This document shows, piece after piece, positions 34,439 through 43,186 of a DNA stretch of 64,000 nucleotides. A program made the translations under genes and the position numbers. The stretch's first letter is position 1; every line of letters begins with the position of its first letter. Source of the DNA: Roseibium limicola (GTDB taxonomy: Bacteria > Pseudomonadota > Alphaproteobacteria > Rhizobiales > Stappiaceae); assembly GCF_017313085.1 (NCBI RefSeq), contig NZ_JAFLNF010000007.1, positions 124,001 through 188,000 on the forward strand. Direction: 5' to 3'. Under the pieces are notes generated by a model. It was not told the DNA's origin. It did not search any database and was given only the letters and a program-made list of their open reading frames with translations.

Positions 34439-35970
34439 CGATAGCAACGGCTTGGCAGCAGCAGCGATCCAAGAGCAGACCGTCGGGACAACAGCCACGA
34501 TGCCGGGCATCGGTAACCCGTGTTTGCGGCAAACTGCTGAAGGCAACCGGCACACTGGCGCTGGTGCTCTCCCTGTCCGCTTGCCAGCTGCTGGGGAATT
34601 CCTCATCGGTCGGCGTCATCGCACCTGGCACCCTGCGCCCCGGATTGGCTGATGACATCGGCGCACGTGAACATCCGCGCGTCGTGGCCACCTATGGCGG
34701 CGTCTACGAGGACGCCGGAGCCGAACGGGCGATTGCCGGCGTCATCGGGCGACTGGTTGAGGCCTCCGATGATCCCTCGCAGAATTATCGCATCACGATC
34801 TTGAATTCGCCTGCGGTCAACGCCTTCGCCCTGCCGGGTGGATATCTGTATGTCACGCGTGGCCTGCTGGCTCTGGCCAACGACGTCTCGGAAATTGCCG
34901 CCGTTCTAGCCCATGAAATGGCGCATGTGACCTCAAACCACGCCATTGCCCGACAACAACGAGCGGAAGCCAAGGAATTTGCCAACAAGATCCTCAGCGA
35001 CGTGCTTCAGGACAGCGAAAGCACGCGCCAGGCCATGCTGTCATCACAGCTTTCGTTTGCACGTTTTTCCCAGACCCAGGAGCTGCAGGCAGATGCCGTC
35101 GGCGTGAAAACCCTGGCCAAGTCCGGCTATGATCCCTACGCAGCCTCGCGCTTCCTCAAGGCCATGGCCGATTTTTCTGCCTATCAATCTGCCCAGGGCA
35201 GCGCCTCCGATGCCCCCGACTTCCTGTCATCGCATCCAACCACACCGGACCGCGTCAATCTCGCTGTCCGCGCAGCCCGTCAATTCGCCGCCCCCGGCAT
35301 TGGGGAACGCGACCGGCAGCAGTACCTCTCGCGCATTGACGGAATGTTGTTCGGAGACGATCCGCTCGAAGGATTCGTTCGTGGCCGCGACTTCCTGCAC
35401 AAGGCACTCGGGATCAGCTTCTCCGTACCGCGTGGCTATATTCTGGAAAACTCGTCCGAGGCGGTCCTCGCCAGCGACGGCGAGGGAACGGCAATGCGTT
35501 TCGATGGAGCGGACGTCAGCAATTACGACAGTCTCAGTGATTACATGACATCCGGATGGATCAACGGCCTGTTGCCGGAAACCGTTCGCGCCACCACTTT
35601 CAATGGCTTGCCTGGCGTCACCGGCGCCGCCATTACCCAAGGGTGGTCGTTCCGAATCGCCGTGGTGCGCATTGGCCGGACGGGATATCGCTTTATCTTC
35701 GCCAGCCGACAGCCGGACCAGTCGTTCGAGCAAGGATTTCACGAAACGGTCGAGAGCTTCCGCCAACTCTCGCCGACGGAGCGCGCCCGGCTGAAGTCCC
35801 TCAGGCTCAAGGTGATCGCAACCAAGTCAGGCGACACGGCGCGCAAACTTGCCATCGGCATGAGCGGCATCGAGCCATCCAGACGCCTGGAGTTCTTCAA
35901 CATCCTCAACGGGCTGGATCCGCGCCAGCCGATCAAAGCCGGCACCTACGTCAAAATGGTGGTGGACTAA
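34435..35970 (+). CDS. M48-family metalloprotease, lipoprotein
   Basis: 511 residues from GTG 34435, overlapping the upstream stop. Signal peptide with lipobox LSLSACQ (Cys about residue 45) suggests a lipoprotein. The zinc site is AHEMAHVTSNHA (HExxH) with a downstream Glu in ELQADAVGV. This is the BepA/YcaL-like periplasmic M48 group that degrades or assists assembly of outer-membrane proteins. The C-terminal half (GISFSVPRGYILENSSEAVL and after) is a long extra domain found in alphaproteobacterial members, ending in a LysM-like stretch (GLDPRQPIKAGTYVKMV). Confidence 0.88.
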   Translation: MTIATAWQQQRSKSRPSGQQPRCRASVTRVCGKLLKATGTLALVLSLSACQLLGNSSSVGVIAPGTLRPGLADDIGAREHPRVVATYGGVYEDAGAERAIAGVIGRLVEASDDPSQNYRITILNSPAVNAFALPGGYLYVTRGLLALANDVSEIAAVLAHEMAHVTSNHAIARQQRAEAKEFANKILSDVLQDSESTRQAMLSSQLSFARFSQTQELQADAVGVKTLAKSGYDPYAASRFLKAMADFSAYQSAQGSASDAPDFLSSHPTTPDRVNLAVRAARQFAAPGIGERDRQQYLSRIDGMLFGDDPLEGFVRGRDFLHKALGISFSVPRGYILENSSEAVLASDGEGTAMRFDGADVSNYDSLSDYMTSGWINGLLPETVRATTFNGLPGVTGAAITQGWSFRIAVVRIGRTGYRFIFASRQPDQSFEQGFHETVESFRQLSPTERARLKSLRLKVIATKSGDTARKLAIGMSGIEPSRRLEFFNILNGLDPRQPIKAGTYVKMVVD

Positions 35971-36049
35971 AACCGCAGGTACCGGCAAAGACGAAAAATC
36001 AGTGCCCACCACGCCTGTAGCATAGGGCCGATTGAGCCCCCCAATCATC

Positions 36050-36934
36050 TCAATGGCTGAAGGCTGCCCGATCCGCTTGCTTTGCCAACAAGGCAACTTT
36101 CAGTTTTTCCATGGCACGGCTTTCAATCTGCCGTACCCGTTCCTTGGAAATACCAAGGCGGTTACCCAGAGTTTCAAGAGTGGCCCCCTCCTCCGACAAA
36201 CGCCGCTGACGGACGATCTCCAGTTCCCGTTCGCTCAGCACCTTCAGCGCAGATTTGAGCCAGTTGTGACGGCGCTCATCGTCAATCGACCGCGCCACAA
36301 CTTCATCCGGCAAAGGTGCGTCAGAAACGAGAAAATCCTGACGATCCGATCCGCCTTCGTCACCCGAGACAACCGGTGCGTTCAAGGACGTATCGGGGCC
36401 GGAGAGACGGGCATTCATCACCGCAACGTCGTGTGGCTTGACACCCAACGCTTCGGCAATTTTCCGATGCACTTCGGAATCCGGCAAATGCTCGCGCTTG
36501 CCGGACAGCTTAGCTCGCAGCCGACGCAGGTTGAAGAACAGAGATTTCTGATTGGAGGACGTGCCACCGCGCACGATTGACCAGTTCCTCAATATGAAAT
36601 CCTGAATGGAAGCGCGGATCCACCATGTCGCGTAGGTCGAGAAGCGGATGTCCCGCTCAGGCTCAAAGCGAGCGGCGGCCTCGAGCAGACCAACATGACC
36701 CTCCTGGATCAGGTCACCGAGCGGCAAGCCGAAATTGCGAAATCTGGATGCCACGGAAATCACCAGTCGCATGTGGGCCAGAGCCAACCTGTCGAGAGCC
36801 TCCTGGTCCTTGTCGTCACGCCAGCGCAGCGCCAGGGCCTTTTCCTCCTCCCGTGTCAGGTAGGGGGCTTTCATGGCTGTCCGGACCAGTTGGCGCTGTT
36901 CGCTCTGAGGCTGAGAAGACAGGGATTGGGACAT
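36050..36934 (-). CDS. rpoH2: RNA polymerase sigma factor RpoH2 (sigma-32 family)
   Basis: 294 residues from ATG 36934 (MSQSLSSQPQ); a GTG 12 bases earlier is possible. Region 2 is clear: HMRLVISVASRFRNFGLPLG, DLIQEGHVGLLEAAARFEPE, then RFSTYATWWIRASIQDFILR. The RpoH box region follows (SIVRGGTSSNQKSLFFNLRR). Region 4 has the helix-turn-helix LETLGNRLGISKERVRQIES. The start AMKAPYLTREEEKAL matches the RpoH2 branch of alphaproteobacteria, associated with oxidative and photooxidative stress rather than classical heat shock; the branch assignment is from memory. Confidence 0.9.
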   Translation of the reverse strand: MSQSLSSQPQSEQRQLVRTAMKAPYLTREEEKALALRWRDDKDQEALDRLALAHMRLVISVASRFRNFGLPLGDLIQEGHVGLLEAAARFEPERDIRFSTYATWWIRASIQDFILRNWSIVRGGTSSNQKSLFFNLRRLRAKLSGKREHLPDSEVHRKIAEALGVKPHDVAVMNARLSGPDTSLNAPVVSGDEGGSDRQDFLVSDAPLPDEVVARSIDDERRHNWLKSALKVLSERELEIVRQRRLSEEGATLETLGNRLGISKERVRQIESRAMEKLKVALLAKQADRAAFSH

Positions 36935-37121
36935 ATCTGCTACCACTCCACAGTTGTTACGGACTGGATACGCTCAAGTCAGTACCCTAGATCACGTGTC
37001 CTGACCTTAGGAGAGGCGTTTCGCGCACAAATGTGTGAACAGGCGGCAGATGCCCGTGGAGAACCGCTGGTCTCATCTGACCGAGATCCCAGGCCGTTCA
37101 CATGCAAACCAACGCGCAGAC

Positions 37122-37148
37122 AAAAAAGCCCCGGGCGAACCGGGGCTT
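37122..37148 (-). terminator. Rho-independent terminator of carD
   Basis: Read on the minus strand, AAGCCCCGG, a short loop and CCGGGGCTT are followed by a run of T (the A-run at 37122-37127). It lies 28 bases past the carD stop. Confidence 0.85.
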
Positions 37149-37176
37149 CTCATATCGTCTAAAAGAGAGAGGCAGC

Positions 37177-37767
37177 TTAGGCTGCTTCTTCCTGATCGTC
37201 ATCATCGGACGCTTCTTCGGCTTCGCCTGCAGCAGCCTTGAGGCGGCTTGGGGCAATCGCCAGATTCTGTTCGATCAACTTGACGGCTTCCGTTTCGGAG
37301 CACCTGTTCACAGCCGCGATTTCGCGCGCCATGCGATCCAGAGCAGCTTCATAAAGCTGACGCTCAGAATAGGACTGTTCCGGCTGGTTTTCGGAACGGA
37401 AAAGGTCGCGAACCACTTCGGAGATGGAGTTCAGGTCGCCGGAGTTAATCTTCGCTTCGTATTCCTGAGCGCGACGGCTCCACATGGTGCGCTTGATCCG
37501 CGGACGACCGCGAACGATTTCCAGTGCCTTGGTGACAGCATCCGGATCTCCAAGCTTGCGCATTCCAACGCTTGCAATTTTTGCGACCGGCACGCGCAGG
37601 GTCATCTTGTCCTTTTCGAACAGGATAACAAGCAGCTCAAGCGTATGGCCCGCGACGCTCTGCTCTTCGATAGCCGTGACCTGGCCAACTCCATGAGCCG
37701 GATAAACAATGAATTCGCCGGTTTTGAAACCCTGACGCTGCGCGGTCTTTTTCATACCAGTTGCCAT
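37177..37767 (-). CDS. carD: CarD family transcriptional regulator (CdnL-like)
   Basis: 196 residues. The N-terminal RNA-polymerase-interacting domain reads FKTGEFIVYPAHGVGQVTAI, then LELLVILFEKDKMTLRVPVA. A helical DNA-contacting domain follows (LYEAALDRMAREIAAVNRCS, ETEAVKLIEQNLAIAPSRLK) and an acidic C-terminal tail. CarD/CdnL proteins bind the RNA polymerase beta subunit and stabilise open complexes, notably at rRNA promoters, and link growth to nutrient state. Monocistronic, with its own terminator. Confidence 0.93.
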   Translation of the reverse strand: MATGMKKTAQRQGFKTGEFIVYPAHGVGQVTAIEEQSVAGHTLELLVILFEKDKMTLRVPVAKIASVGMRKLGDPDAVTKALEIVRGRPRIKRTMWSRRAQEYEAKINSGDLNSISEVVRDLFRSENQPEQSYSERQLYEAALDRMAREIAAVNRCSETEAVKLIEQNLAIAPSRLKAAAGEAEEASDDDDQEEAA

Positions 37768-38397
37768 TCTCTTGTATACTCCTGCGCAGTTACAGCCTCC
37801 GGAGACCGGAAGCCGAAATGACCGTCCGTGACGGTCTTCTGTTCTTTATGTGACACGCGGCGACCCACTCGCGTCGCTATGCAAGGACGCTGTTGATAGA
37901 GGGCGTGTCGGGGTGGTCAGCCGTTAAAAACCACACTATTGATAAATTCAGTCATACGAAGCTTGTGATCCTGTTCACAATCCGCCTCGGACTGCGGCGT
38001 TAAACACCTCCACATCGGGGGCTTTAACCTGTGTGATTACGACTATCGTGTAAATATAACACACAAAACGGAAAAATGAAAGAGCAATGAAGCGCTTATG
38101 CGCTCTTGTCACATTTTCGCAGAGTTCAGCCCCTAGTTTTGACGTCCCCTTCCTGTAAAACCTGACCGTTCTACTCGTCACATTTTGACGGGTTCGCTAT
38201 GCCCCACAGAGGCAGCCTGTCGCAAACATAGCCATAGCGATATCTGCAGTGAGCCAAGCTCAGACGGCCGTCTTTGTCAGCCCCCCCCTCAGACGCACAC
38301 CAACCCGCCCCCCCCTGCACTTGCCACTCAAACGCAGAAAGCCGCCGGGAGCGGATCTCCACGGCGGCCTTTTGTCTGGACGATGCAGTCAGAGGCG
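37768..38397. other. Non-coding stretch between carD and fdxA
   Basis: 630 bases without a convincing gene. The part next to 37767 should contain the carD promoter (reading left). GCCGCCG at 38341-38347 and CGGCGGC at 38362-38368 form a stem that, on the minus strand, is followed by TTTCTG and probably terminates fdxA. The middle (37900-38160) is AT-rich with no recognised motif, and several C-runs occur near 38280-38320. Confidence 0.45.
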
Positions 38398-38736
38398 TCA
38401 GGCGCCTTTCGGGCCTTCCGGCGAGAAGTACTGCTCGAGTTTGTTCTCCTTGCCGTCAAACTCTGCAGCTTCCGGCAAGGCGTCTTTCTTCTCAGCAATA
38501 TTGGGCCATTTTTCCGCATATTCTGCGTTCAGCTCAATCCACTTCTCAAGCCCCGGATCGGTGTCCGGCAAAATGGCTTCCGCAGGGCACTCCGGTTCGC
38601 ACACACCACAATCGATGCATTCGTCCGGATTGATCACCAGCATGTTCTCGCCCTCGTAGAAACAATCTACCGGGCACACCTCAACACAGTCGGTGTATTT
38701 GCACTTGATGCAATTGTCTGTGACGACGTAGGTCAT
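38398..38736 (-). CDS. fdxA: 7Fe ferredoxin FdxA
   Basis: 112 residues. The N-terminal cluster region [20 protein letters not shown] and the second motif [16 protein letters not shown] supply the Cys ligands of one [3Fe-4S] and one [4Fe-4S] cluster, as in Azotobacter FdI-type ferredoxins. The C-terminal ~50 residues ([20 protein letters not shown]) are the usual extension of this family. Cytoplasmic electron carrier. It lies in the conserved minus-strand series helicase, S4 protein, fdxA, carD. Confidence 0.95.
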   Translation of the reverse strand: MTYVVTDNCIKCKYTDCVEVCPVDCFYEGENMLVINPDECIDCGVCEPECPAEAILPDTDPGLEKWIELNAEYAEKWPNIAEKKDALPEAAEFDGKENKLEQYFSPEGPKGA

Positions 38737-38919
38737 CGCTATCCTCTATGGCCGGCCAAGGCTCTCTCACACCCCGCGTCTGGGTGCTCATACCTCAATG
38801 GCAAAAGTCAAGCCGTTGGGTATCGCTTTTGGCGCGTGCGCGCAAGCGCTCGCCCTTGCGCCGCAGTGGCTGGATGAGAAAAACCCTTTTCTCAAAATTC
38901 CCCAAGGCGGATTTTCGTT

Positions 38920-39282
38920 TCAATCGTCGCCGAGAAAGGAATGAATCCGACGACGATCCCGTTTTGTCGGCCTTCCAGCACCCGCATCGCGCTGTCCCGG
39001 AGCCGGTCTGAAATCCGCTTTCGGGGACGGGGGCGGTGACAAGTCTTCATAAAGCAAGCAGGCCTCAGGGTAGGATCCGCGTCGCGTCGCCATTGCCTTG
39101 ACCTTGAGGATCAGAATCTGACGTTCCTTGGTGATTGTCAGAACATCTCCGACCTTCACCGCTTTGCTCGCTGAGGAAATCTTATCCCCGTTGAGCCGAA
39201 CGCTCCCGCCCGAAGCAAGTTTCTGTGCGAGAGAACGCGACTTTGTGACCCTGGCGTACCAGAGCCACTTGTCAATACGCAA
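38920..39282 (-). CDS. RNA-binding S4 domain protein (HslR/Hsp15-like)
   Basis: 120 residues from TTG 39282; no ATG is available upstream in frame, so the start is uncertain. The S4 domain is clear: RIDKWLWYARVTKSRSLAQK, LASGGSVRLNGDKISSASKA, VKVGDVLTITK. The C-terminal part is basic (GRPTKRDRRRIHSFLGDD). Members related to Hsp15 bind stalled 50S subunits carrying nascent chains and help recycle them. It lies 57 bases downstream of the RNA helicase gene, probably cotranscribed. Confidence 0.85.
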   Translation of the reverse strand: MRIDKWLWYARVTKSRSLAQKLASGGSVRLNGDKISSASKAVKVGDVLTITKERQILILKVKAMATRRGSYPEACLLYEDLSPPPSPKADFRPAPGQRDAGAGRPTKRDRRRIHSFLGDD

Positions 39283-39338
39283 ACCGCCGGAGCCCGCTGG
39301 CGCCCAGCCGGATGCGCCAGATGGTTCTGACGCGGAAA

Positions 39339-42300
39339 TTAGGACTTGCCCTTCTTGTCCATCCCGGCCTTCAACGCCATCAGCGCTGCAAATGGGCTAT
39401 CGGGATCAACGGGCTTGTCCTTCTTCGGCTTCGGGCTGGACTCGAATGTCTTCGGACCTCGATTGCGCTCGGGACGCGGAGCGCCCTTACCACCCTTGCC
39501 GCGTTTATCGCCACGCGGACTGTCCTTGCGACCTTCGCCGCCTTTGGCCCGATTTTCCTGCGGACCAGCGCGACGGCCGTCCTGAGCACCCTGACGGCGC
39601 GGACGACGATCGCCACGACCCGGACGCCAGATCTCAATGGTGACGGTTTCCATTTCCTCGGAACCATCCGCCGCGGCATCTGCACTGTCGCCTTCAACTG
39701 GCTCAGCATCAGCTGCAACTTCCGCAGACGCAGGCTCTGTCGGCGTTTCCGCAGGCGCGGCTTCCGCTTCAGCCAGGGCAGCGGCCTCTTCGACGACGGC
39801 CGGAGCCGCCGCACCTTCGACGGCAACCTCTTCCGTCGAATCTTCTGCCGGAACTTCCACCGGCGTTTCTGCCGCAGCTGGCGTTTCCACCACAGTCAGG
39901 ACAGAAACCGGACGCTGCACTTCCTTCGTCTCAACCCGGTAGCCCAAAGACTTCAGGATCTGCGTGAAATCATCACCGGCACACCCCAGAAGAGATGTCA
40001 TAGCCACGGTCACGGTAAACCCGCCACCCTGCTGAATGGCACCTTCCGGCGGCGCAACGTCTGCATCCATCGGCTTCCAGGAAACCAGCGGACGAATGAT
40101 GTCAGCCAGACGCTCCAGGATATCGACACGCACGGCACGTGGTCCGCAAACCCGGAAACCGACGACCTTGTAAAGCGCCTTGTCGATATCCGGATTGACC
40201 GGGATCGAGGTCCGCCCGGACGCAGAAAGCTGCGGCAGCTCACTGAGACCTTCCATATCCAGTGCGCCATGCTTCAGCGCCCAAAGCTGAGCCAGAAGCT
40301 GGCTCGGAGCAGGCTTCAAAAGCACTGGCACATAAATGTTATAGGCGCCAAAGCGAACGCCCATCTTGCGCAGCGAGGAACGCATGTCCTGATCGAGCTG
40401 GCGAATTTCCTCGGCAGCTTCCTGACGTTCCAGAATGCCAAGGTTTTCAACGATGCGGAAAGCCACACCACGCGCCAGACCTTCCAGGCCTTCAGCCGCC
40501 TGCAGATCGGTCAAGGGCTTGAGCAGCGTCTCGACCTGGGCTTTCACCCACAGATCCAGACGCTCTTGCACCTTGTCCCGCTCGGCTCCCGACAACAGCT
40601 CATCCGCCAACAGAATCACGGAGGGCTTCAGCACCTCTTCCGCAGCGGCGAGTTTCGCCACAACCTCTCCGCGCCAACGGATGGTTCCGTCGGACGACAG
40701 GATGAAGTCACCATTCTCGGCGCGCGACAGCCTGTCGGCCCGCGTTTCGATTTCGGCGGCCAGGGCTTTTTGCGCGGCCGCGCGCAAAGTCTTTCCGTCA
40801 GGTCCCTCGGCAGCTGCGTCGGGCGCAAACCGGAAGCCAAGCAGGTTCCCGATGTGCTGACCTTCTACGAGCACATCACCGCTCGGTGTGATTTCCGCTT
40901 CCAGCATGGCGTTCTCTCTCAAACGTCGCATTAAAACGCTGGTGCGCCGATCGACAAATCTCTGTGTGAGACGGTCGTGCAGCGCATCAGACAATTTATC
41001 TTCAATCTTGCGAGTGACCTGCTGCCAATGAGCCGGATCGGCCAGCCAGTCAGGTCGGTTCGCAACAAAAGTCCAGGTTCGGATATGGGCAATCCGATTA
41101 GCCAATGTGTCGATATCACCATCTACACGGTCTGCGAAGGCCACTTGACGGTTAAACCAGTCATCAGAGATGGCCCCATCCCGCATCAGATGAGTATATA
41201 TCGTGTTCAGCATCTCCGCATGATTAGCCGGAGCTATCTTACGGTAGTCCGGGATTTGACACACATCCCAGATCAATTCCACCGCATCCCGACCTTTTGC
41301 CAGGTCAGAAATGGAAGAATCGCGCAAAAGATGCTCCAGAGCGACGATATCGTCGCCAACCGGAGCACGTGCCAGCCCATCTTCGCGAGGGACGACATCC
41401 AGCGACTGACGCAAAATCGCCGTCGAAGAAAAATCCAGACGGCTGTTACGCCATTGCAGCACCTTCAGTCCGTTGAACTGATGTCCCTCGATCTGATCGA
41501 CCAGTTCATCGTCCAGCGGGTCCACCCGTCCGGTCACGCCAAACGTCCCGTCCCGCGTGTGACGACCCGCCCGGCCAGCGATCTGCGCCATCTCGGCAGC
41601 CGTCAGCTGACGGTATTGATAACCGTCGTATTTCCGATTGCCGGCGAACGCCACATGGTCGACGTCGAGATTGAGCCCCATGCCAATGGCATCGGTCGCA
41701 ACGAGATGCTCCACGTCGCCGTTCTGGAACAGTTCCACCTGCGCATTGCGCGTCCGCGGGCTCAGTGACCCCAGAACCACCGCCGCCCCGCCGCGCTGAC
41801 GCCGCAGCAGCTCGGCAATGCCGTAGACTTCGTCGGAGGAAAAAGCCACGACGGCAGAGCGCGCCGGCAGACGGGAAACTTTCTTGGAGCCGACATAGGT
41901 CAACACCGACATTCGCGGCCGCGTGACGACATTCAGCCCAGGCAGCAGCTTCTCCAGCAACGGACGCACCGTCGCCGCGCCCAGCAGCAGGGTTTCAGAA
42001 CGCCCTCGGATGTTCAGAATACGGTCGGTAAAGACATGACCACGATCAAGATTGGCCGCCAGCTGCACTTCATCGATTGCCACGAAATCGACAACGATAT
42101 CGAGCGGCATCGCTTCCACAGTCGAAACCCAGAAGCGCGGATTTTTCGGAATGATCTTTTCTTCGCCGGTGATCAGGGCAACACTGTCGATCCCGGTGCG
42201 GTCCGCAACCCGGTTATAGACCTCGCGCGCCAGAAGGCGCAGCGGCAGACCTATCATTCCGGTCGGGTGCGCGACCATCCGCTCGATCGCCAGGTGGGTC

Positions 42301-42389
42301 TTGCCGGTATTGGTAGGCCCCAGAACCGCTGTAACGGTACGCGAGCGCGCCTGAGGCGGCAGCATCATCGGGGCAATAGGGCGAGGCAT
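39339..42389 (-). CDS. Suv3-like RNA helicase
   Basis: 1016 residues from ATG 42389 (MPRPIAPMMLPPQARSRTVT); the frame continues upstream, but that part looks unlike the family start. Walker A is LGPTNTGKTHLAIERM, motif II VDFVAIDEVQLAANLDRGHV, and the C-terminal helicase lobe has TDAIGMGLNLDVDHVAFAG and IAGRAGRHTRDGTFG. GPTNTGKT is diagnostic of the mitochondrial Suv3-type degradosome helicase group common in alphaproteobacteria. The last ~200 residues are low-complexity: an Ala/Glu/Pro segment, then a Arg/Gly/Lys-rich tail that probably binds RNA. Confidence 0.88.
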   Translation of the reverse strand: MPRPIAPMMLPPQARSRTVTAVLGPTNTGKTHLAIERMVAHPTGMIGLPLRLLAREVYNRVADRTGIDSVALITGEEKIIPKNPRFWVSTVEAMPLDIVVDFVAIDEVQLAANLDRGHVFTDRILNIRGRSETLLLGAATVRPLLEKLLPGLNVVTRPRMSVLTYVGSKKVSRLPARSAVVAFSSDEVYGIAELLRRQRGGAAVVLGSLSPRTRNAQVELFQNGDVEHLVATDAIGMGLNLDVDHVAFAGNRKYDGYQYRQLTAAEMAQIAGRAGRHTRDGTFGVTGRVDPLDDELVDQIEGHQFNGLKVLQWRNSRLDFSSTAILRQSLDVVPREDGLARAPVGDDIVALEHLLRDSSISDLAKGRDAVELIWDVCQIPDYRKIAPANHAEMLNTIYTHLMRDGAISDDWFNRQVAFADRVDGDIDTLANRIAHIRTWTFVANRPDWLADPAHWQQVTRKIEDKLSDALHDRLTQRFVDRRTSVLMRRLRENAMLEAEITPSGDVLVEGQHIGNLLGFRFAPDAAAEGPDGKTLRAAAQKALAAEIETRADRLSRAENGDFILSSDGTIRWRGEVVAKLAAAEEVLKPSVILLADELLSGAERDKVQERLDLWVKAQVETLLKPLTDLQAAEGLEGLARGVAFRIVENLGILERQEAAEEIRQLDQDMRSSLRKMGVRFGAYNIYVPVLLKPAPSQLLAQLWALKHGALDMEGLSELPQLSASGRTSIPVNPDIDKALYKVVGFRVCGPRAVRVDILERLADIIRPLVSWKPMDADVAPPEGAIQQGGGFTVTVAMTSLLGCAGDDFTQILKSLGYRVETKEVQRPVSVLTVVETPAAAETPVEVPAEDSTEEVAVEGAAAPAVVEEAAALAEAEAAPAETPTEPASAEVAADAEPVEGDSADAAADGSEEMETVTIEIWRPGRGDRRPRRQGAQDGRRAGPQENRAKGGEGRKDSPRGDKRGKGGKGAPRPERNRGPKTFESSPKPKKDKPVDPDSPFAALMALKAGMDKKGKS

Positions 42390-43186
42390 GAGCGGTCTTA
42401 CTTTTGCCAGCGGGGATGGGTGGACCTCCGCCAGTCGGTCTCGTGAAAAGTCGGCGCTGTCTATCACAGGCAGCTTGCTCTGTCCCGGCCTTTTTTTCCA
42501 GAAATTCAATGAGAAACGCCCTCTTGGCCGAGAATTGCGGGCCGGAAATTCCCAGTCTCGCGGCGTACGCAAGACTGCAACCAGAACGAGTCTGGAACAA
42601 AAACGGCCCGAATCGCTTACTTAGCGTGATTCCGCTTTCGTTCTCCACCAGATATGGCCTCTCGCCATCACCAGCCCCCCCAAATCGTGAATCATTCCAG
42701 AATCATGCACATTATCAGCAGCCCCATCGGCTGCCCGCTCGGATTCGGAGTCAAGATTAAAATTCGACTCCGCAGGCGGACAACCTGACAACAACCACGT
42801 TAATTCATCGGACAGACCGGAAACAGAATTGGCACGAATCGGCTCTTGCCCTCGGTTGCGTCTTTGTTCCCACAACATCTGGTAGATCGGCGCGACCTCT
42901 CCTCTAAAAGTGCCTCCGGCCTCTGCCGCACAGGTCGTGTTTTCAGGCTGCAGCTTAACAAATATGTTCCGTTCTGAACCAGCCCACACCGACGCGGACA
43001 GCATTGTGCAATGCATCCGGCACTCTGACGAAAATGCAGGAACTGCAGCGTCTGTTTTGGCAATGCACAAATAAGGATTTGGAATGGGGTTATAACCAAT
43101 ATTCAACCAGAGGACTTGCGCTCTGGGCCAGAATTCGGATTATCGTCTTTATGCCGTTGGGTTTTCTGGCTGTAGGGAGTGCAATC
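42390..43186. other. Region between the RNA helicase and pyruvate carboxylase genes
   Basis: About 800 bases. It should contain two divergent promoters. Frames at 42621-43106 (minus, 161 codons) and 42404-42760 (plus) show no domain, no ribosome site I trust and unbiased composition, so I do not call them. AGGGAG at the right edge is the ribosome site of the pyruvate carboxylase gene. No repeats or RNA structures recognised. Confidence 0.45.

Noticed and set aside
42621..43106. 161-codon minus-strand frame before pyruvate carboxylase
   Set aside because: No domain, no convincing ribosome site, unbiased composition; several overlapping frames of similar quality occur here.
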